Part shown: positions 43,473-52,562 of the stretch, one piece after another | How the letters are laid out: the number at the start of each line of letters is the position of its first letter | Position numbering within the stretch: position 1 is the stretch's first letter | Assembly: GCA_023393115.1 (NCBI GenBank) | Contig: JAEWMS010000063.1 | Location: 1-64,000 of the forward strand | DNA: 64,000 nt | Origin: Bacillota bacterium | GTDB taxonomy: Bacteria; Bacillota; Clostridia; Acetivibrionales; DSM-1351 | Direction of reading: 5' to 3' | The notes under the pieces: generated by a model | The model's input: the letters and a program-made list of their open reading frames with translations, nothing else | Databases searched by the model: none | What the model was told of the DNA's origin: nothing | Program-made: the position numbers and the translations under genes

Positions 43473-44151
43473 AGTAGTAACTCTGAACCTTAAAAGCTTA
43501 CTTGGGGATGAGTTCGGCGGAGGTCTAGGCATATTATTCATAGGAATATCAATTATGGTTTTAGTAGTGGTTATATTCCTTAACATTGCTGACTACTCCA
43601 TATACACCTATAAGCGTAACGATATTTCCAAGGCCTTGGATTATGCCGTAACCGCCGCCGCACAGCAATTAAAAACAAGTGAGAGTCTGGTCGGACTCTC
43701 GGAAGGCTTCTCTGACAGTTCAGGTAAAAAACTACTCGAAAATGTTGAAATCAATATAGATAAAGCCAGTATAACTTTTACAGACATATTATGCAGAAAC
43801 AACAATATTCCCGTGCTTTATGTAAACGATAAGTTGTTGCTATGCTCTACCTACTCAGATAAGGGCAGGGTAAAGTATACCATAAAAGCTACCGGGCAGC
43901 CCCTCAAGCACGGAGAAACAGATGGACCACAAGATATGGAAGCTATAATAAATGACGCTCTGGATGCTTTCTGGCCTGACAGCCATAAGACATCAATATA
44001 TGTAAACGGAAATCCATATACAAACATGTTAGAAAGAGGCACGTACCTGTTTGCAGTTTTAAAGGATGTTGAGATAACTGGGATTTTTTCCAAGAGAAAA
44101 ATAAGTCTTTCCAGCTTTGTAGGAGCAAAACTAGAAAGACTTGCCGACTAA
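43465..44151 (+). CDS. TadE/TadG-like anchored protein
   Basis: A 228-residue protein. The N terminus has LGDEFGGGLGILFIGISIM running into a long transmembrane helix, then IADYSIYTYKRNDISKALDYAVTAAAQQL. The helix followed by an Ala-rich amphipathic stretch is like TadE/TadG minor pilins. The start is uncertain: GTG 43465 overlaps the previous stop by 8 bases with a weak SD, while ATG 43405 has a strong GGAGGG but overlaps by 68 bases. It is the last gene of the locus; no terminator is obvious before the converging gene. Confidence 0.68.
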   Translation: MNKVVTLNLKSLLGDEFGGGLGILFIGISIMVLVVVIFLNIADYSIYTYKRNDISKALDYAVTAAAQQLKTSESLVGLSEGFSDSSGKKLLENVEINIDKASITFTDILCRNNNIPVLYVNDKLLLCSTYSDKGRVKYTIKATGQPLKHGETDGPQDMEAIINDALDAFWPDSHKTSIYVNGNPYTNMLERGTYLFAVLKDVEITGIFSKRKISLSSFVGAKLERLAD

Positions 44152-44187
44152 ATCTGTTTAAGAATTTTGTGACCTATCAACAATGAC

Positions 44188-44442
44188 TTATATCGTTCCT
44201 TCGTAAGCTGCTCTTACGGCATTTGCCAGCTGATCGGCGCAGGAACTGGACTTTCGTCCGCATTGAATCCCTCTGAAAAATTCCTCTATTTTATCAACGG
44301 ACATTCCGTCTATAACTCTGCTTAAGGCCTTAAGGTTACCATCACACCCTCCAATAAAAGATACATTTTTTACAATGTCTCCTTCAAGGTTAAAGCTTAT
44401 TTGAATAGGACAAACTCCCTCAGGGTAAAAATCATGTGTCAT
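44188..44442 (-). CDS. TSCPD-domain protein (TIGR03905-like)
   Basis: An 84-residue protein with the TSCPD signature: FIGGCDGNLKALSRVIDGMS and CGRKSSSCADQLANAV. This domain is found alone or at the C terminus of some class II ribonucleotide reductases; its role alone is unknown. GGAGGAGG lies just before ATG (44442); a TTG at 44457 would put the SD inside the gene. Confidence 0.88.
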   Translation of the reverse strand: MTHDFYPEGVCPIQISFNLEGDIVKNVSFIGGCDGNLKALSRVIDGMSVDKIEEFFRGIQCGRKSSSCADQLANAVRAAYEGTI

Positions 44443-44654
44443 ATTGACCTCCTCCAAGAAGGTTTATTTTTTACTAAATATCTTCAGTTAGATGTTTAAT
44501 TAAAACAATTCAACTAAAAAATTAAGTTGGATACAATCGAATTATACAAATGCATACCCATGCTGTCAAGCGGATTATCTATGAGTTTATACCAGATAAG
44601 TTCTGACTTTATTAGTTTGCATTGTGTATAAGTTTGTTGTTGGTTTGTTTGTTG

Positions 44655-44683
44655 TTTACGGTAGTAATTTTAATTGATATAAT
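44655..44683 (+). promoter_or_regulatory. Candidate sigma-A promoter of the coiled-coil gene
   Basis: TTTACG (44655-44660), a 17-base spacer and a perfect TATAAT (44678-44683). The start point would fall about 16 bases before the ATG, giving a very short leader that still includes the SD. Confidence 0.45.
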
Positions 44684-44705
44684 ATTTGAAGGGAGCGTGA
44701 TAAAA

Positions 44706-45149
44706 ATGGCAGACGACACTTTTGAATTATTGACCAGAATGTATGCTGATTTTACATCACAATTTAAGGAAGTACGGGGTATACTATCAGATATAGAGGA
44801 TAGACTAACGGCAGTAGAGGATAGACTGACATCTGTAGAAGGAAGACTCACAGTTGTTGAGGATAGACTGACATCCATGGAAGATAGAATGTCATCCATG
44901 GAAGAGAAGATGTCATCCATGGAAGAGAAAGTATCATCACTGGAAGGTGATGTTTCATCTCTTAAGGGCTTGTTTGGTAAATTACAGCTCAAAATTGAAA
45001 ATGATATCGAAAGAAAAATTGACTTGCTTTTTGAGACACGTCATGAAGTTAATAACCGCCTCGATGTTATTGAAAATAAGATCGATATTCTTACTACCAA
45101 GGTGGACAGGCATGATATCGAAATCAAAGTGATTAAGGCAGCAAAATGA
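44706..45149 (+). CDS. Coiled-coil protein with heptad repeats
   Basis: A 147-residue, entirely helical protein. Residues 31-86 are eight consecutive heptads of the form EDRLTxV/EEKMSSM with hydrophobic residues at fixed spacing, giving a long parallel coiled coil. An amphipathic N terminus (DTFELLTRMYADFTSQFKEV) precedes it and a further coiled segment follows. Similar clostridial proteins are unassigned. GGGAG precedes ATG 44706; the frame is open from 44622 but lacks an SD there. Confidence 0.8.
   Translation: MADDTFELLTRMYADFTSQFKEVRGILSDIEDRLTAVEDRLTSVEGRLTVVEDRLTSMEDRMSSMEEKMSSMEEKVSSLEGDVSSLKGLFGKLQLKIENDIERKIDLLFETRHEVNNRLDVIENKIDILTTKVDRHDIEIKVIKAAK
44796..44963 (+). repeat. Eight tandem 21-bp repeats encoding heptads
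   Basis: Eight direct 21-base units, each one coiled-coil heptad. Several pairs differ by only a few bases (units 2 and 4; units 5 and 6). Copy-number change by slippage would lengthen or shorten the coil in frame. Confidence 0.9.
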
Positions 45150-45231
45150 TTTTTTTATTGTGATGCTTCAATCCAAGTAGTAGCAAGCGCTAGCATGAGC
45201 AAAAAAATATAAATTCCTATGCGCAAAGGAT

Positions 45232-45260
45232 ATCCCGATAAGATTACCGCTTATCGGGAT
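45232..45260 (+). repeat. Perfect 11-bp inverted repeat between the coiled-coil and radical SAM genes
   Basis: ATCCCGATAAG (45232-45242) and CTTATCGGGAT (45250-45260) pair perfectly across 7 bases. No T run follows on either strand, so it may be a weak terminator, a leader structure or an operator. It lies 25 bases before the next start codon. Confidence 0.6.
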
Positions 45261-45284
45261 TAATAGTATATATGGGAGTACAAA

Positions 45285-46202
45285 ATGAAAAAATACAAAA
45301 AGGTGTATGTTGAAATAACTAATGTTTGCAATTTAAGATGTAACTTTTGTCCTGAAACAAAAAGACAATCAAAATATATGACTCAAAGTGAGTTTTTACA
45401 TGTAATTGAGGAAATTAAGCCGCTTACAGATTACGTTTATTTTCATCTGATGGGGGAACCGCTCCTAAACCCGGAACTTGGCAGTTTCATCACAATTTGT
45501 TCTGACAATAATATAAAGGTGAATATAACAACAAACGGTACACTTCTGGAAAAAAAGAAAGACCTTTTGTTAAGTACCGAAGGATTGAGAAAAGTAGGGA
45601 TTTCTCTCCACAGCTTTGAAGCAAATCTGGAGGAGAAATCCTTAAGTGAATATCTGGAGGGAGTTATTAACTTTGTTAAGGAAGCAAGCCAAAGGGGCAT
45701 AATCTGTGAGCTTAGATTATGGAATGCCGAAAGCAAGGACATAGCACACGGCAACAGCCTGAACAGTATCATTATAAATACCCTGTATAAAGCTTTCGGC
45801 CCCCAGGTAGCACAATGTAATACCGACAATCGGAAGGATATGCCCCAGGGAGATTTCCTGCTTGATGAGCTCCTGCTGCGCCAAAACACGAAAATTGCCG
45901 ACCGGGTCTTCCTGCATTTGGCGCATAAATTTCAGTGGCCTGACATGGATAGAGCCGATTCTGCTGAGGAGGTGTTTTGTTACGGCCTAAGGGATCAGTT
46001 TGGGATTCTGGTAGACGGTACAGTGGTTCCCTGCTGTCTGGACAGCGAAGGAAATATACCCTTAGGCAACATATTTGAGCAGCCCCTACGGGATATACTT
46101 GCCTCCCCAAGAGCATGCAGCATGTATGACGGATTTACTGCCCGAAAAGCGGTTGAAGAACTGTGTAAAAGATGCGGTTACGCAGAACGCCATAAGAGAT
46201 AG
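45285..46202 (+). CDS. Radical SAM/SPASM-like protein
   Basis: A 305-residue protein with CNLRCNFC near residues 15-22, HLMGEPLLNPEL and a C-terminal CC...C..C set (VPCCLDSEGN, then LCKRCGY), as in SPASM-type radical SAM proteins. It probably modifies a peptide or small molecule, but no candidate precursor peptide is seen beside it. Its 3' half is notably less AT-rich than its surroundings. ATG 45285 follows GGGAG. Confidence 0.85.
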   Translation: MKKYKKVYVEITNVCNLRCNFCPETKRQSKYMTQSEFLHVIEEIKPLTDYVYFHLMGEPLLNPELGSFITICSDNNIKVNITTNGTLLEKKKDLLLSTEGLRKVGISLHSFEANLEEKSLSEYLEGVINFVKEASQRGIICELRLWNAESKDIAHGNSLNSIIINTLYKAFGPQVAQCNTDNRKDMPQGDFLLDELLLRQNTKIADRVFLHLAHKFQWPDMDRADSAEEVFCYGLRDQFGILVDGTVVPCCLDSEGNIPLGNIFEQPLRDILASPRACSMYDGFTARKAVEELCKRCGYAERHKR

Positions 46203-46232
46203 CAAACTTTTTCTACAACCGAAAAGTTAATT

Positions 46233-46260
46233 TTGAACAGGAGCGTTATAATGATATAAT
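46233..46260 (+). promoter_or_regulatory. Sigma-A promoter of the ABC-F gene
   Basis: TTGAAC (46233-46238), a 16-base spacer and a perfect TATAAT (46255-46260), giving a leader of about 65 bases. Confidence 0.6.
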
Positions 46261-46332
46261 ATTATCATTAGTCTCAAATTAGAAATTCTTATAAAACATT
46301 GTAATACTATGTAAAAAAGAGGAGAAACATAA

Positions 46333-48309
46333 TTGAACATATTGTCGGCCGAAGGCATTTCAAAAAGCTATAGTGAAAAGAAACTGTTCAATGATATATG
46401 GCTTGGAATAGGTGAAGGTGATAAGATCGGCCTCATAGGCATAAACGGAACAGGTAAAAGTACACTGCTAAAGGTAATAGCCGGTACTGAAACCCCTGAT
46501 ACAGGAAGAATAATAAAAGCAAATAATGCAAGTATAGGTTATCTTGAACAAAATCCGCACTTTGAGGCAGGTACTACCGTCCTTCAACAGGTATTTACCG
46601 GACATTCTCCAGTAATGTCACTTTTGAGGGAATACGAGTATACCTTGAAAAAGCTCCAGGAGAGTCCGGGAGACAAGCAGTTGGAGGAGAAACTGTCCCA
46701 ATTGCTGCAAAAAATGGATGCTTTGAATGCATGGACTGTTGAGAGCGAGGCAAAAAACATTCTGACAAAATTGGGAATCGATGATTTTGATGCAGATGTT
46801 GCTGTCCTTTCAGGGGGGCAGAGAAAACGTATAGCAATGGCGGGTGCTCTGATCAATCCCACAGACCTTCTGATACTTGATGAACCGACAAACCATATAG
46901 ATAATGACTCTGTTGACTGGTTGGAAAAGTATTTGAATACCAGAAAGGGTGCGCTTCTTATGGTAACCCATGACAGATACTTTTTGGAAAGGGTGGCCAA
47001 TAGGATTATAGAATTGGATAACGGAAAACTCTATAGCTATCAGGCCAACTACAGTAAGTTTCTGGAGATGAAGGCTGAACGTGAAGAACTTGAGCAGGCC
47101 TCCGAGAGAAAGCGACAAAGCCTGCTGAGAAGCGAGCTTGAATGGATAAGAAGAGGTGCACAGGCCAGATCTACCAAACAAAAGGCAAGAATAGACAGGT
47201 TTGAAAAGCTTCAGGAAATAGAAGGACCAAAGCTGGAGGAAAATATTGAAATACAGGTAGGAGCCTCCAGATTGGGAAGAAAGATTATTGAACTTGAAAA
47301 CATAGAAAAGGCTTATGATGATAAAATTCTAATTAAGGACTTCAGTTATATCCTTCTGCGTGATGACCGGATAGGTGTAGTTGGTCCGAACGGTATGGGC
47401 AAATCCACACTTCTTCGTATTATTTCCGGGGACATCAAACCCGACATGGGAAGCGTGGAAATTGGAGAAACAGTAAAAATAGGCTTCTTTACTCAGGAAA
47501 GTGCAGAGATGGACCTTAATCTGCGAGTAATAGAATATATAAGACAGATTGCAGAGCATATAGAAACAAAAAAAGGCAGCCTGAGTGCTTCGCAGATGCT
47601 GGAACGGTTCCTATTCCCGCCCAGCGTTCAGTGGACGCCTATCTCAAAATTGTCGGGCGGGGAAAAAAGGAGACTTTATCTGCTCAGCATATTGATGGGT
47701 GCTCCAAACATACTTTTACTGGACGAACCCACAAATGATCTTGACATTCAAACTCTAACCATACTTGAAAATTATCTGGACGAGTTTCCGGGAGCTGTAA
47801 TTACTGTTTCACACGACAGATATTTCTTAGATAGAGTTGCTGAACGAATATTTGCATTTGAAGGAAACGGGTATATTAATAAGTATGCAGGTAATTATTC
47901 TGATTATAAGGAAGCCAGTATAAATGAGGCGGGAACAAAACTGCCGCAGCAAAGTGGCCAAAAATCCGGAAAGAGTGATGACAGAAGGGCAGTTGGAACA
48001 GCAGCAGGAACAGCAGATGGACAGGATAACACTACAAAACGGGACAGCAGGGGACAGAAGGAAAAGCCTCTGAAGTTTACTTTTAAGGAGCAAAAAGAAT
48101 ACGAAGAAATAGACGGTAGGATTGCAGAAAAGGAAAGTGAACTAGAGAAAATAAAAATTGAGATAGACCAGGCCTCCAGTGATTTCACTTTACTACAGGA
48201 GCTTTTGGATAAGCAGCAGAGGCTGGAGCAAGAGTTGGATTATCTTATGGAGCGCTGGACTTACCTGTATGAATTGGCAGAAAAAATTGAAAAGAGTAAG
48301 AACAACTAA
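46333..48309 (+). CDS. ABC-F family ATPase (Uup-like)
   Basis: A soluble protein with two ATP-binding cassettes and no membrane domain; ABC-F proteins act on ribosomes, some giving antibiotic resistance. Cassette 1: GINGTGKSTLL near residue 36 and LSGGQRKRIAMAG. Cassette 2: GPNGMGKSTLL near residue 353 and LSGGEKRRLYLL. A linker between them and a C-terminal coiled coil (about 575-655) with a preceding Gly/Ala/Asp-rich stretch fit the Uup type. It starts at TTG 46333 behind AGAGGAG. The DEAD-box helicase follows after 27 bases. Confidence 0.92.
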   Translation: MNILSAEGISKSYSEKKLFNDIWLGIGEGDKIGLIGINGTGKSTLLKVIAGTETPDTGRIIKANNASIGYLEQNPHFEAGTTVLQQVFTGHSPVMSLLREYEYTLKKLQESPGDKQLEEKLSQLLQKMDALNAWTVESEAKNILTKLGIDDFDADVAVLSGGQRKRIAMAGALINPTDLLILDEPTNHIDNDSVDWLEKYLNTRKGALLMVTHDRYFLERVANRIIELDNGKLYSYQANYSKFLEMKAEREELEQASERKRQSLLRSELEWIRRGAQARSTKQKARIDRFEKLQEIEGPKLEENIEIQVGASRLGRKIIELENIEKAYDDKILIKDFSYILLRDDRIGVVGPNGMGKSTLLRIISGDIKPDMGSVEIGETVKIGFFTQESAEMDLNLRVIEYIRQIAEHIETKKGSLSASQMLERFLFPPSVQWTPISKLSGGEKRRLYLLSILMGAPNILLLDEPTNDLDIQTLTILENYLDEFPGAVITVSHDRYFLDRVAERIFAFEGNGYINKYAGNYSDYKEASINEAGTKLPQQSGQKSGKSDDRRAVGTAAGTADGQDNTTKRDSRGQKEKPLKFTFKEQKEYEEIDGRIAEKESELEKIKIEIDQASSDFTLLQELLDKQQRLEQELDYLMERWTYLYELAEKIEKSKNN

Positions 48310-48336
48310 ACTAATGCAACACATAAAGGAGAAAAA

Positions 48337-50178
48337 ATGGAACAATCATTTGCAGGTTTGCAACTAGACAGCTCGCTGGTAGAGGCTTTAAAGCTGGCGG
48401 AAATCACTGTGCCCACAGAAATACAGCAGAAGGTAATCCCGGTGGCCCGAAATAACAGTGACCTTATTTTTCAGTCAGAGACTGGAACGGGAAAAACCCT
48501 TGCGTATTTACTGCCGCTTTTTGAAAAGCTGGACACTGAAAAGAGGGAGATGCAGGCACTGATTCTTGTCCCTACTCATGAACTTGCCATACAGGTAATT
48601 AGAGTAATAGAGATGCTTTCTTTAAACTCCGAGCTAAAGGCAACATCAACACCGGTTATTGGCGACGTAAATATAACAAGACAAGTGGATAAACTCAGAA
48701 CCAAGCCACATATTATTGTGGGTACAGCCGGAAGAATACTTGAACTTATACAGAAAAAGAAAATCTCTGCCCATACAATAAAGACAATAATCGTTGACGA
48801 AGCCGACAGACTTTTGGACGACAGCAATATTGAGGGTATCAAGGCCGTAATAAAGACAACTCTTAAGGAACGGCAGATAGTGATGTGCTCGGCTTCCATG
48901 TCTGCACGTACAATTGAACGTGCTAAAACCTTAATGAAGGACCCGCAGATTATTAAAAGTACAACTGCAATTGAAGTTCCCGATACAATTGACCACATAT
49001 ACTTTGTGGCCGAGCAGAGGGACAAGATAGAGGTTTTACGTAAGCTAGTGAGAATAATTAATCCAAAAAAAGCTATTGCGTTTTTTGGCAATGCAGATGA
49101 TATAATGGAGGCAACAGAGAAGCTGAGATTTCATAAATTAAGGGCTGACGGGCTTCATGGTTCAAATATTAAAAGTGACAGAAAGAAGACCATGGATGAT
49201 TTTAAGTCAGGAAGACTGCAGCTTCTCATAGCGTCCGATATTGCTGCAAGGGGGTTGGATATTGAAGGTGTAACTCATATCTTCAATGTAAATATTCCGG
49301 AAAGATCCATGGAGTATTTACACAGGGCAGGAAGGACCGGGCGTAACGGAAATGAGGGTATGGCAATTTCAATTGTAGCCGAAAATGAGATACCTTTAAT
49401 AAAGCAATATGAAAAAGAACTGAGAGTTTCAATAATTCCAAAGTCCATGTACAATGGTGTGATAGTTGAATACAGGAAAGAAAAAATGAAGTTTGACACC
49501 ATCAGTGAATACGGACAGAGAATGAACAAAAGAAAAAATGAAAATAGCGAAGATATTTTTGAAAAGGAAGGCAAAGAGCCTAAATCAGGTTACAAAAAGG
49601 AAAACAGAACTGAAGTCAGGTCCGGTAAGGGAAAGGATAAACCGTCATATAAGCGTGAGCGTGATGACAAAAATGTAAAAAGATTCGATAAGGATAGCAG
49701 ACCTGACAGAAAGTATAAGCCGCACGAAAAAGACAAGACCGAGGCAAAGTATAAAAAGGATGGCAAAAAGGATTCCGGATTTAAACGTGACGGTGATAAA
49801 ATTTACTCCAGGTTTGGACGTGAAGAAAAGGGCGAAAAGAGCTACGGTAAAGACGGAAAAAGGGCAGATAAAAAGTTCGGCGGTGATAGAGGCGATAAAA
49901 AGTTCGGCGGTGACAGAGGCGATAAAAAGTTCGGCGGTGACAGAAGCGATAAAAAGTACAGCGGTGATAAGCCGGGTAAAAGGTTCAGCAGCGACAATGC
50001 AGGTAAAAAATTCGGAAGAAACGAGAAACCGGAAAAAAACTTTGGACGGGATGATAAAAAAGAGGGCAGTTTCAGTAAAGATAAAAAGTATTCAAAAATA
50101 AAATTTGTAGGAAAGCCGCCAAAGAATCAAAAACCGTGGGAGCGCAAACCACAGTTGGGACAGAAAAAGGGAAAATGA
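48337..50178 (+). CDS. DEAD-box RNA helicase with long basic tail
   Basis: The helicase core (1-375) shows all motifs: the Q motif PTEIQQKVIP, SETGTGKT, VDEAD, SAS (CSASMSART), ARGLDIEGVTHIFN and HRAGRTGRNG. Residues about 395-613 form a low-complexity, strongly basic tail rich in Lys, Asp, Arg and Gly, with repeated KKFGGDRGD units. Such tails bind RNA non-specifically, as in CshA/DeaD-type helicases involved in ribosome assembly and cold growth. AAAGGAG precedes ATG 48337. Confidence 0.93.
   Translation: MEQSFAGLQLDSSLVEALKLAEITVPTEIQQKVIPVARNNSDLIFQSETGTGKTLAYLLPLFEKLDTEKREMQALILVPTHELAIQVIRVIEMLSLNSELKATSTPVIGDVNITRQVDKLRTKPHIIVGTAGRILELIQKKKISAHTIKTIIVDEADRLLDDSNIEGIKAVIKTTLKERQIVMCSASMSARTIERAKTLMKDPQIIKSTTAIEVPDTIDHIYFVAEQRDKIEVLRKLVRIINPKKAIAFFGNADDIMEATEKLRFHKLRADGLHGSNIKSDRKKTMDDFKSGRLQLLIASDIAARGLDIEGVTHIFNVNIPERSMEYLHRAGRTGRNGNEGMAISIVAENEIPLIKQYEKELRVSIIPKSMYNGVIVEYRKEKMKFDTISEYGQRMNKRKNENSEDIFEKEGKEPKSGYKKENRTEVRSGKGKDKPSYKRERDDKNVKRFDKDSRPDRKYKPHEKDKTEAKYKKDGKKDSGFKRDGDKIYSRFGREEKGEKSYGKDGKRADKKFGGDRGDKKFGGDRGDKKFGGDRSDKKYSGDKPGKRFSSDNAGKKFGRNEKPEKNFGRDDKKEGSFSKDKKYSKIKFVGKPPKNQKPWERKPQLGQKKGK
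49867..49974 (+). repeat. Four 27-bp tandem repeats in the helicase tail
   Basis: The 27-base unit encoding DKKFGGDRG occurs three times nearly identically and once in diverged form. The phase is in frame, so slippage would change only tail length. Confidence 0.9.
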
Positions 50179-50242
50179 GTGATCAAGTAAATATGTATTG
50201 ATAAGTATTAATCCAAGTAAGGTTTTAAGGGGGCTGGGTAAT

Positions 50243-51145
50243 ATGCAATCAACGTCTATACCAAAAGCATGGGAGGGTGTGCTTGGGGCAGCCAGCTTTA
50301 TACCTGTGACAAGTATAAAGGCTATTGAGCGTTACCGGAATGCAGAGTGGTCAAAAGGGCTAAGCATTCATGAGACCTTTGAAATGGTATACATCAAGTC
50401 CGGTGAGGGCAGTTTTGAAATTGGGGATCAGACTGTAACAGTTGGTTCAAATGACATAGTTATAATAAAGCCTCATCAACATCACAAGCTTAATGTAACA
50501 TCAGATAGCGGGTGTGATTTTATAGTCCTGTACTTTAAGTTTATGAACCAGTCAAATCTGTCAATGTCAGAAGCTTCATTGGAAGACTTTATAAACTTTG
50601 TCAGCGGAAGAGATTCCGGTGCTTTCATAAAACTTAAAGTAAGTCAGAAAAATGATATAATTGTTTTGCTGAACAGGATACTTAAGGAGAAGGCTAGTGA
50701 CCAGCTGGGAAGCGAACTTTTAGATTATCTCATGCTTATGGAACTGTTTGTGCTTATTTCCAGGGCATTGAAAGCCGAATGGGAAAACAGTATAAAAAAT
50801 AAGAGTCCTAAAATAAAAGAGCTGATGCAATCCGCCATTCAGTTTGTTCACAACAATTTTGAAAGGGAGATATCAATAACAGATATTGCGAAATATGTTT
50901 TCCTTAGTCCCAGCTACTTCACAAGAGCATTTAAGGAGGATACCGGCCTCAGCCCCATGCAATATCTTTTGAATGTCAGAATCCGACGTGCTTGTGAACT
51001 TTTGGATGAGACCGATATGAAGGTTGGTGAAATAGCACATAGCGTGGGATTTTCGAACCAACAGCGGTTTAACGATATGTTTAAGAAGCAGACAAATATG
51101 ACCCCGATGCAGTATCGCAATTCGTCAAAAAACATTCATAATTGA
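50243..51145 (+). CDS. AraC-family transcription regulator
   Basis: A 300-residue regulator with an N-terminal cupin-like sensor (IHETFEMVYIKSGEGSFEIG, then KPHQHHKLNV) and a C-terminal double helix-turn-helix. ITDIAKYVFLSPSYFTRAFK and VGEIAHSVGFSNQQRFNDMF are the two recognition units. Such sensors typically bind small molecules such as sugars. AAGGGGG (50227-50233) selects ATG 50243. It precedes leuC on the same strand, but a terminator lies between them, so a link to leucine synthesis is not implied. Confidence 0.92.
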   Translation: MQSTSIPKAWEGVLGAASFIPVTSIKAIERYRNAEWSKGLSIHETFEMVYIKSGEGSFEIGDQTVTVGSNDIVIIKPHQHHKLNVTSDSGCDFIVLYFKFMNQSNLSMSEASLEDFINFVSGRDSGAFIKLKVSQKNDIIVLLNRILKEKASDQLGSELLDYLMLMELFVLISRALKAEWENSIKNKSPKIKELMQSAIQFVHNNFEREISITDIAKYVFLSPSYFTRAFKEDTGLSPMQYLLNVRIRRACELLDETDMKVGEIAHSVGFSNQQRFNDMFKKQTNMTPMQYRNSSKNIHN

Positions 51146-51171
51146 TAAGAATAACGGTAAATAACAGGAAG

Positions 51172-51232
51172 AACACTTTTGGAGCTTATTGTATAATGAT
51201 TTTAAATTAAAAGCTGAAAAGTGTTTTTTTAT
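51172..51232 (+). terminator. Intrinsic terminator between araC-type gene and leuC
   Basis: AACACTTTT (51172-51180) pairs perfectly with AAAAGTGTT (51217-51225), with additional AGCTT/AAGCT pairing inside, followed by a T run. The distance to leuC (43 bases) also makes it usable as an attenuator, but no leucine-codon leader peptide or T-box core was recognised. Confidence 0.75.
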
Positions 51233-51275
51233 TATATTATTTTTAGACATTTGTGAATATGAGGAGGTTTGAAAT

Positions 51276-52535
51276 ATGGGAATGACGATGACACAAAAAA
51301 TTCTTGCTGCTCACGCAGGACTGGATTCGGTGACAGCAGGGCAGCTGATAAAGGCAAAATTGGACATGGTATTGGGAAATGATATCACCTCACCTGTTGC
51401 TATAAAGGAGTTTGAAAAGGTCGGAGTAGACAAGGTATTTGATAAAAATAAAATTGCTATTGTACCTGACCACTTTACACCAAACAAGGATATCAAATCA
51501 GCTGAGCAGGTCAAGGTTTGCAGAGAGTTCTCCAAGAAAATGGGGATCGTTAATTTCTTTGAAGTAGGTCAGATGGGCGTCGAGCACGCACTTCTCCCTG
51601 AGAGAGGCCTTGTAGTCCCCGGGGATGTGGTTATAGGAGCCGATTCACATACCTGTACCTATGGAGCGCTTGGAGCTTTTTCTACCGGTATCGGAAGTAC
51701 CGATATGGCTGCGGGAATGGCAACCGGAGAGGCGTGGTTTAAGGTCCCTGAGGCAATCAAATTTGTTCTTAAAGGAAAGCCTCAGAAATGGGTCGGTGGT
51801 AAGGATGTAATACTTCACATAATCGGGATGATTGGTGTGGATGGAGCATTATACAAATCAATGGAATTCACCGGTGACGGTGCAAGCTCCCTTTCCATGG
51901 ACGACAGATTTGCAATGGCAAATATGGCAATTGAAGCCGGAGGAAAGAATGGAATATTTGAGGTGGATGAGAAGACCCTTGAATATGTCAAGGAACATTC
52001 GGTAAAACCCTATAAGGTGTTTAAAGCAGACGAAGATGCTGTTTACTCCGAGGTATACGAAATAGACCTGTCTTCCATAAAACCCACAGTTGCTTTCCCT
52101 CACCTTCCTGAAAATGCACGTACCATTGACAATGTGGGAGAGGTTAAGATAGACCAGGTTGTAATCGGTTCATGTACAAACGGACGTATTGAAGACATGA
52201 GAGTTGCAGCAGAGGTATTAAAGGGAAGAAAGGTACATGAAAATGTCCGCTGTATTATAATCCCTGCTACACAGAAGATTTGGAGACAGGCCATGAATGA
52301 AGGACTGTTTGACATATTTATTGAAGCGGGGGCTGCGGTGAGTACGCCTACCTGCGGACCATGCCTTGGAGGGCATATGGGTATTCTGGCCAAGGGTGAA
52401 AGAGCGGTTGCAACCACCAACAGAAATTTTGTGGGCCGTATGGGTCATCCTGAAAGTGAAGTATACCTTGCAGGACCGGCTATTGCAGCCGCATCCGCTG
52501 TTGCAGGTAAAATCGCGGGACCTGACCAGATATAG
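51276..52535 (+). CDS. leuC: 3-isopropylmalate dehydratase large subunit
   Basis: With LeuD it isomerises 2- to 3-isopropylmalate in leucine synthesis, using a 4Fe-4S cluster. The cluster Cys ligands are in GSCTNGRIEDM and PTCGPCLGG. The substrate loop ADSHTCTYGALGAFSTGIGS is intact. Its 419 residues identify the shorter, archaeal-type/HacA-like LeuC class rather than the 466-residue enterobacterial type. A GAGGAGG SD precedes ATG 51276. Confidence 0.95.
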   Translation: MGMTMTQKILAAHAGLDSVTAGQLIKAKLDMVLGNDITSPVAIKEFEKVGVDKVFDKNKIAIVPDHFTPNKDIKSAEQVKVCREFSKKMGIVNFFEVGQMGVEHALLPERGLVVPGDVVIGADSHTCTYGALGAFSTGIGSTDMAAGMATGEAWFKVPEAIKFVLKGKPQKWVGGKDVILHIIGMIGVDGALYKSMEFTGDGASSLSMDDRFAMANMAIEAGGKNGIFEVDEKTLEYVKEHSVKPYKVFKADEDAVYSEVYEIDLSSIKPTVAFPHLPENARTIDNVGEVKIDQVVIGSCTNGRIEDMRVAAEVLKGRKVHENVRCIIIPATQKIWRQAMNEGLFDIFIEAGAAVSTPTCGPCLGGHMGILAKGERAVATTNRNFVGRMGHPESEVYLAGPAIAAASAVAGKIAGPDQI

Positions 52536-52562
52536 TTAAACGTGTAGAGAGGAGATAAAGTT

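Noticed and set aside
45234..45241. CCCGATAA as a sigma-D -10 box
   Set aside because: No TAAA box at 15-16 bases upstream; it is part of a perfect hairpin arm.
49760..50101. 113-codon frame inside the helicase tail
   Set aside because: Its repeats are the shifted reading of the 27-bp repeats in the helicase gene.
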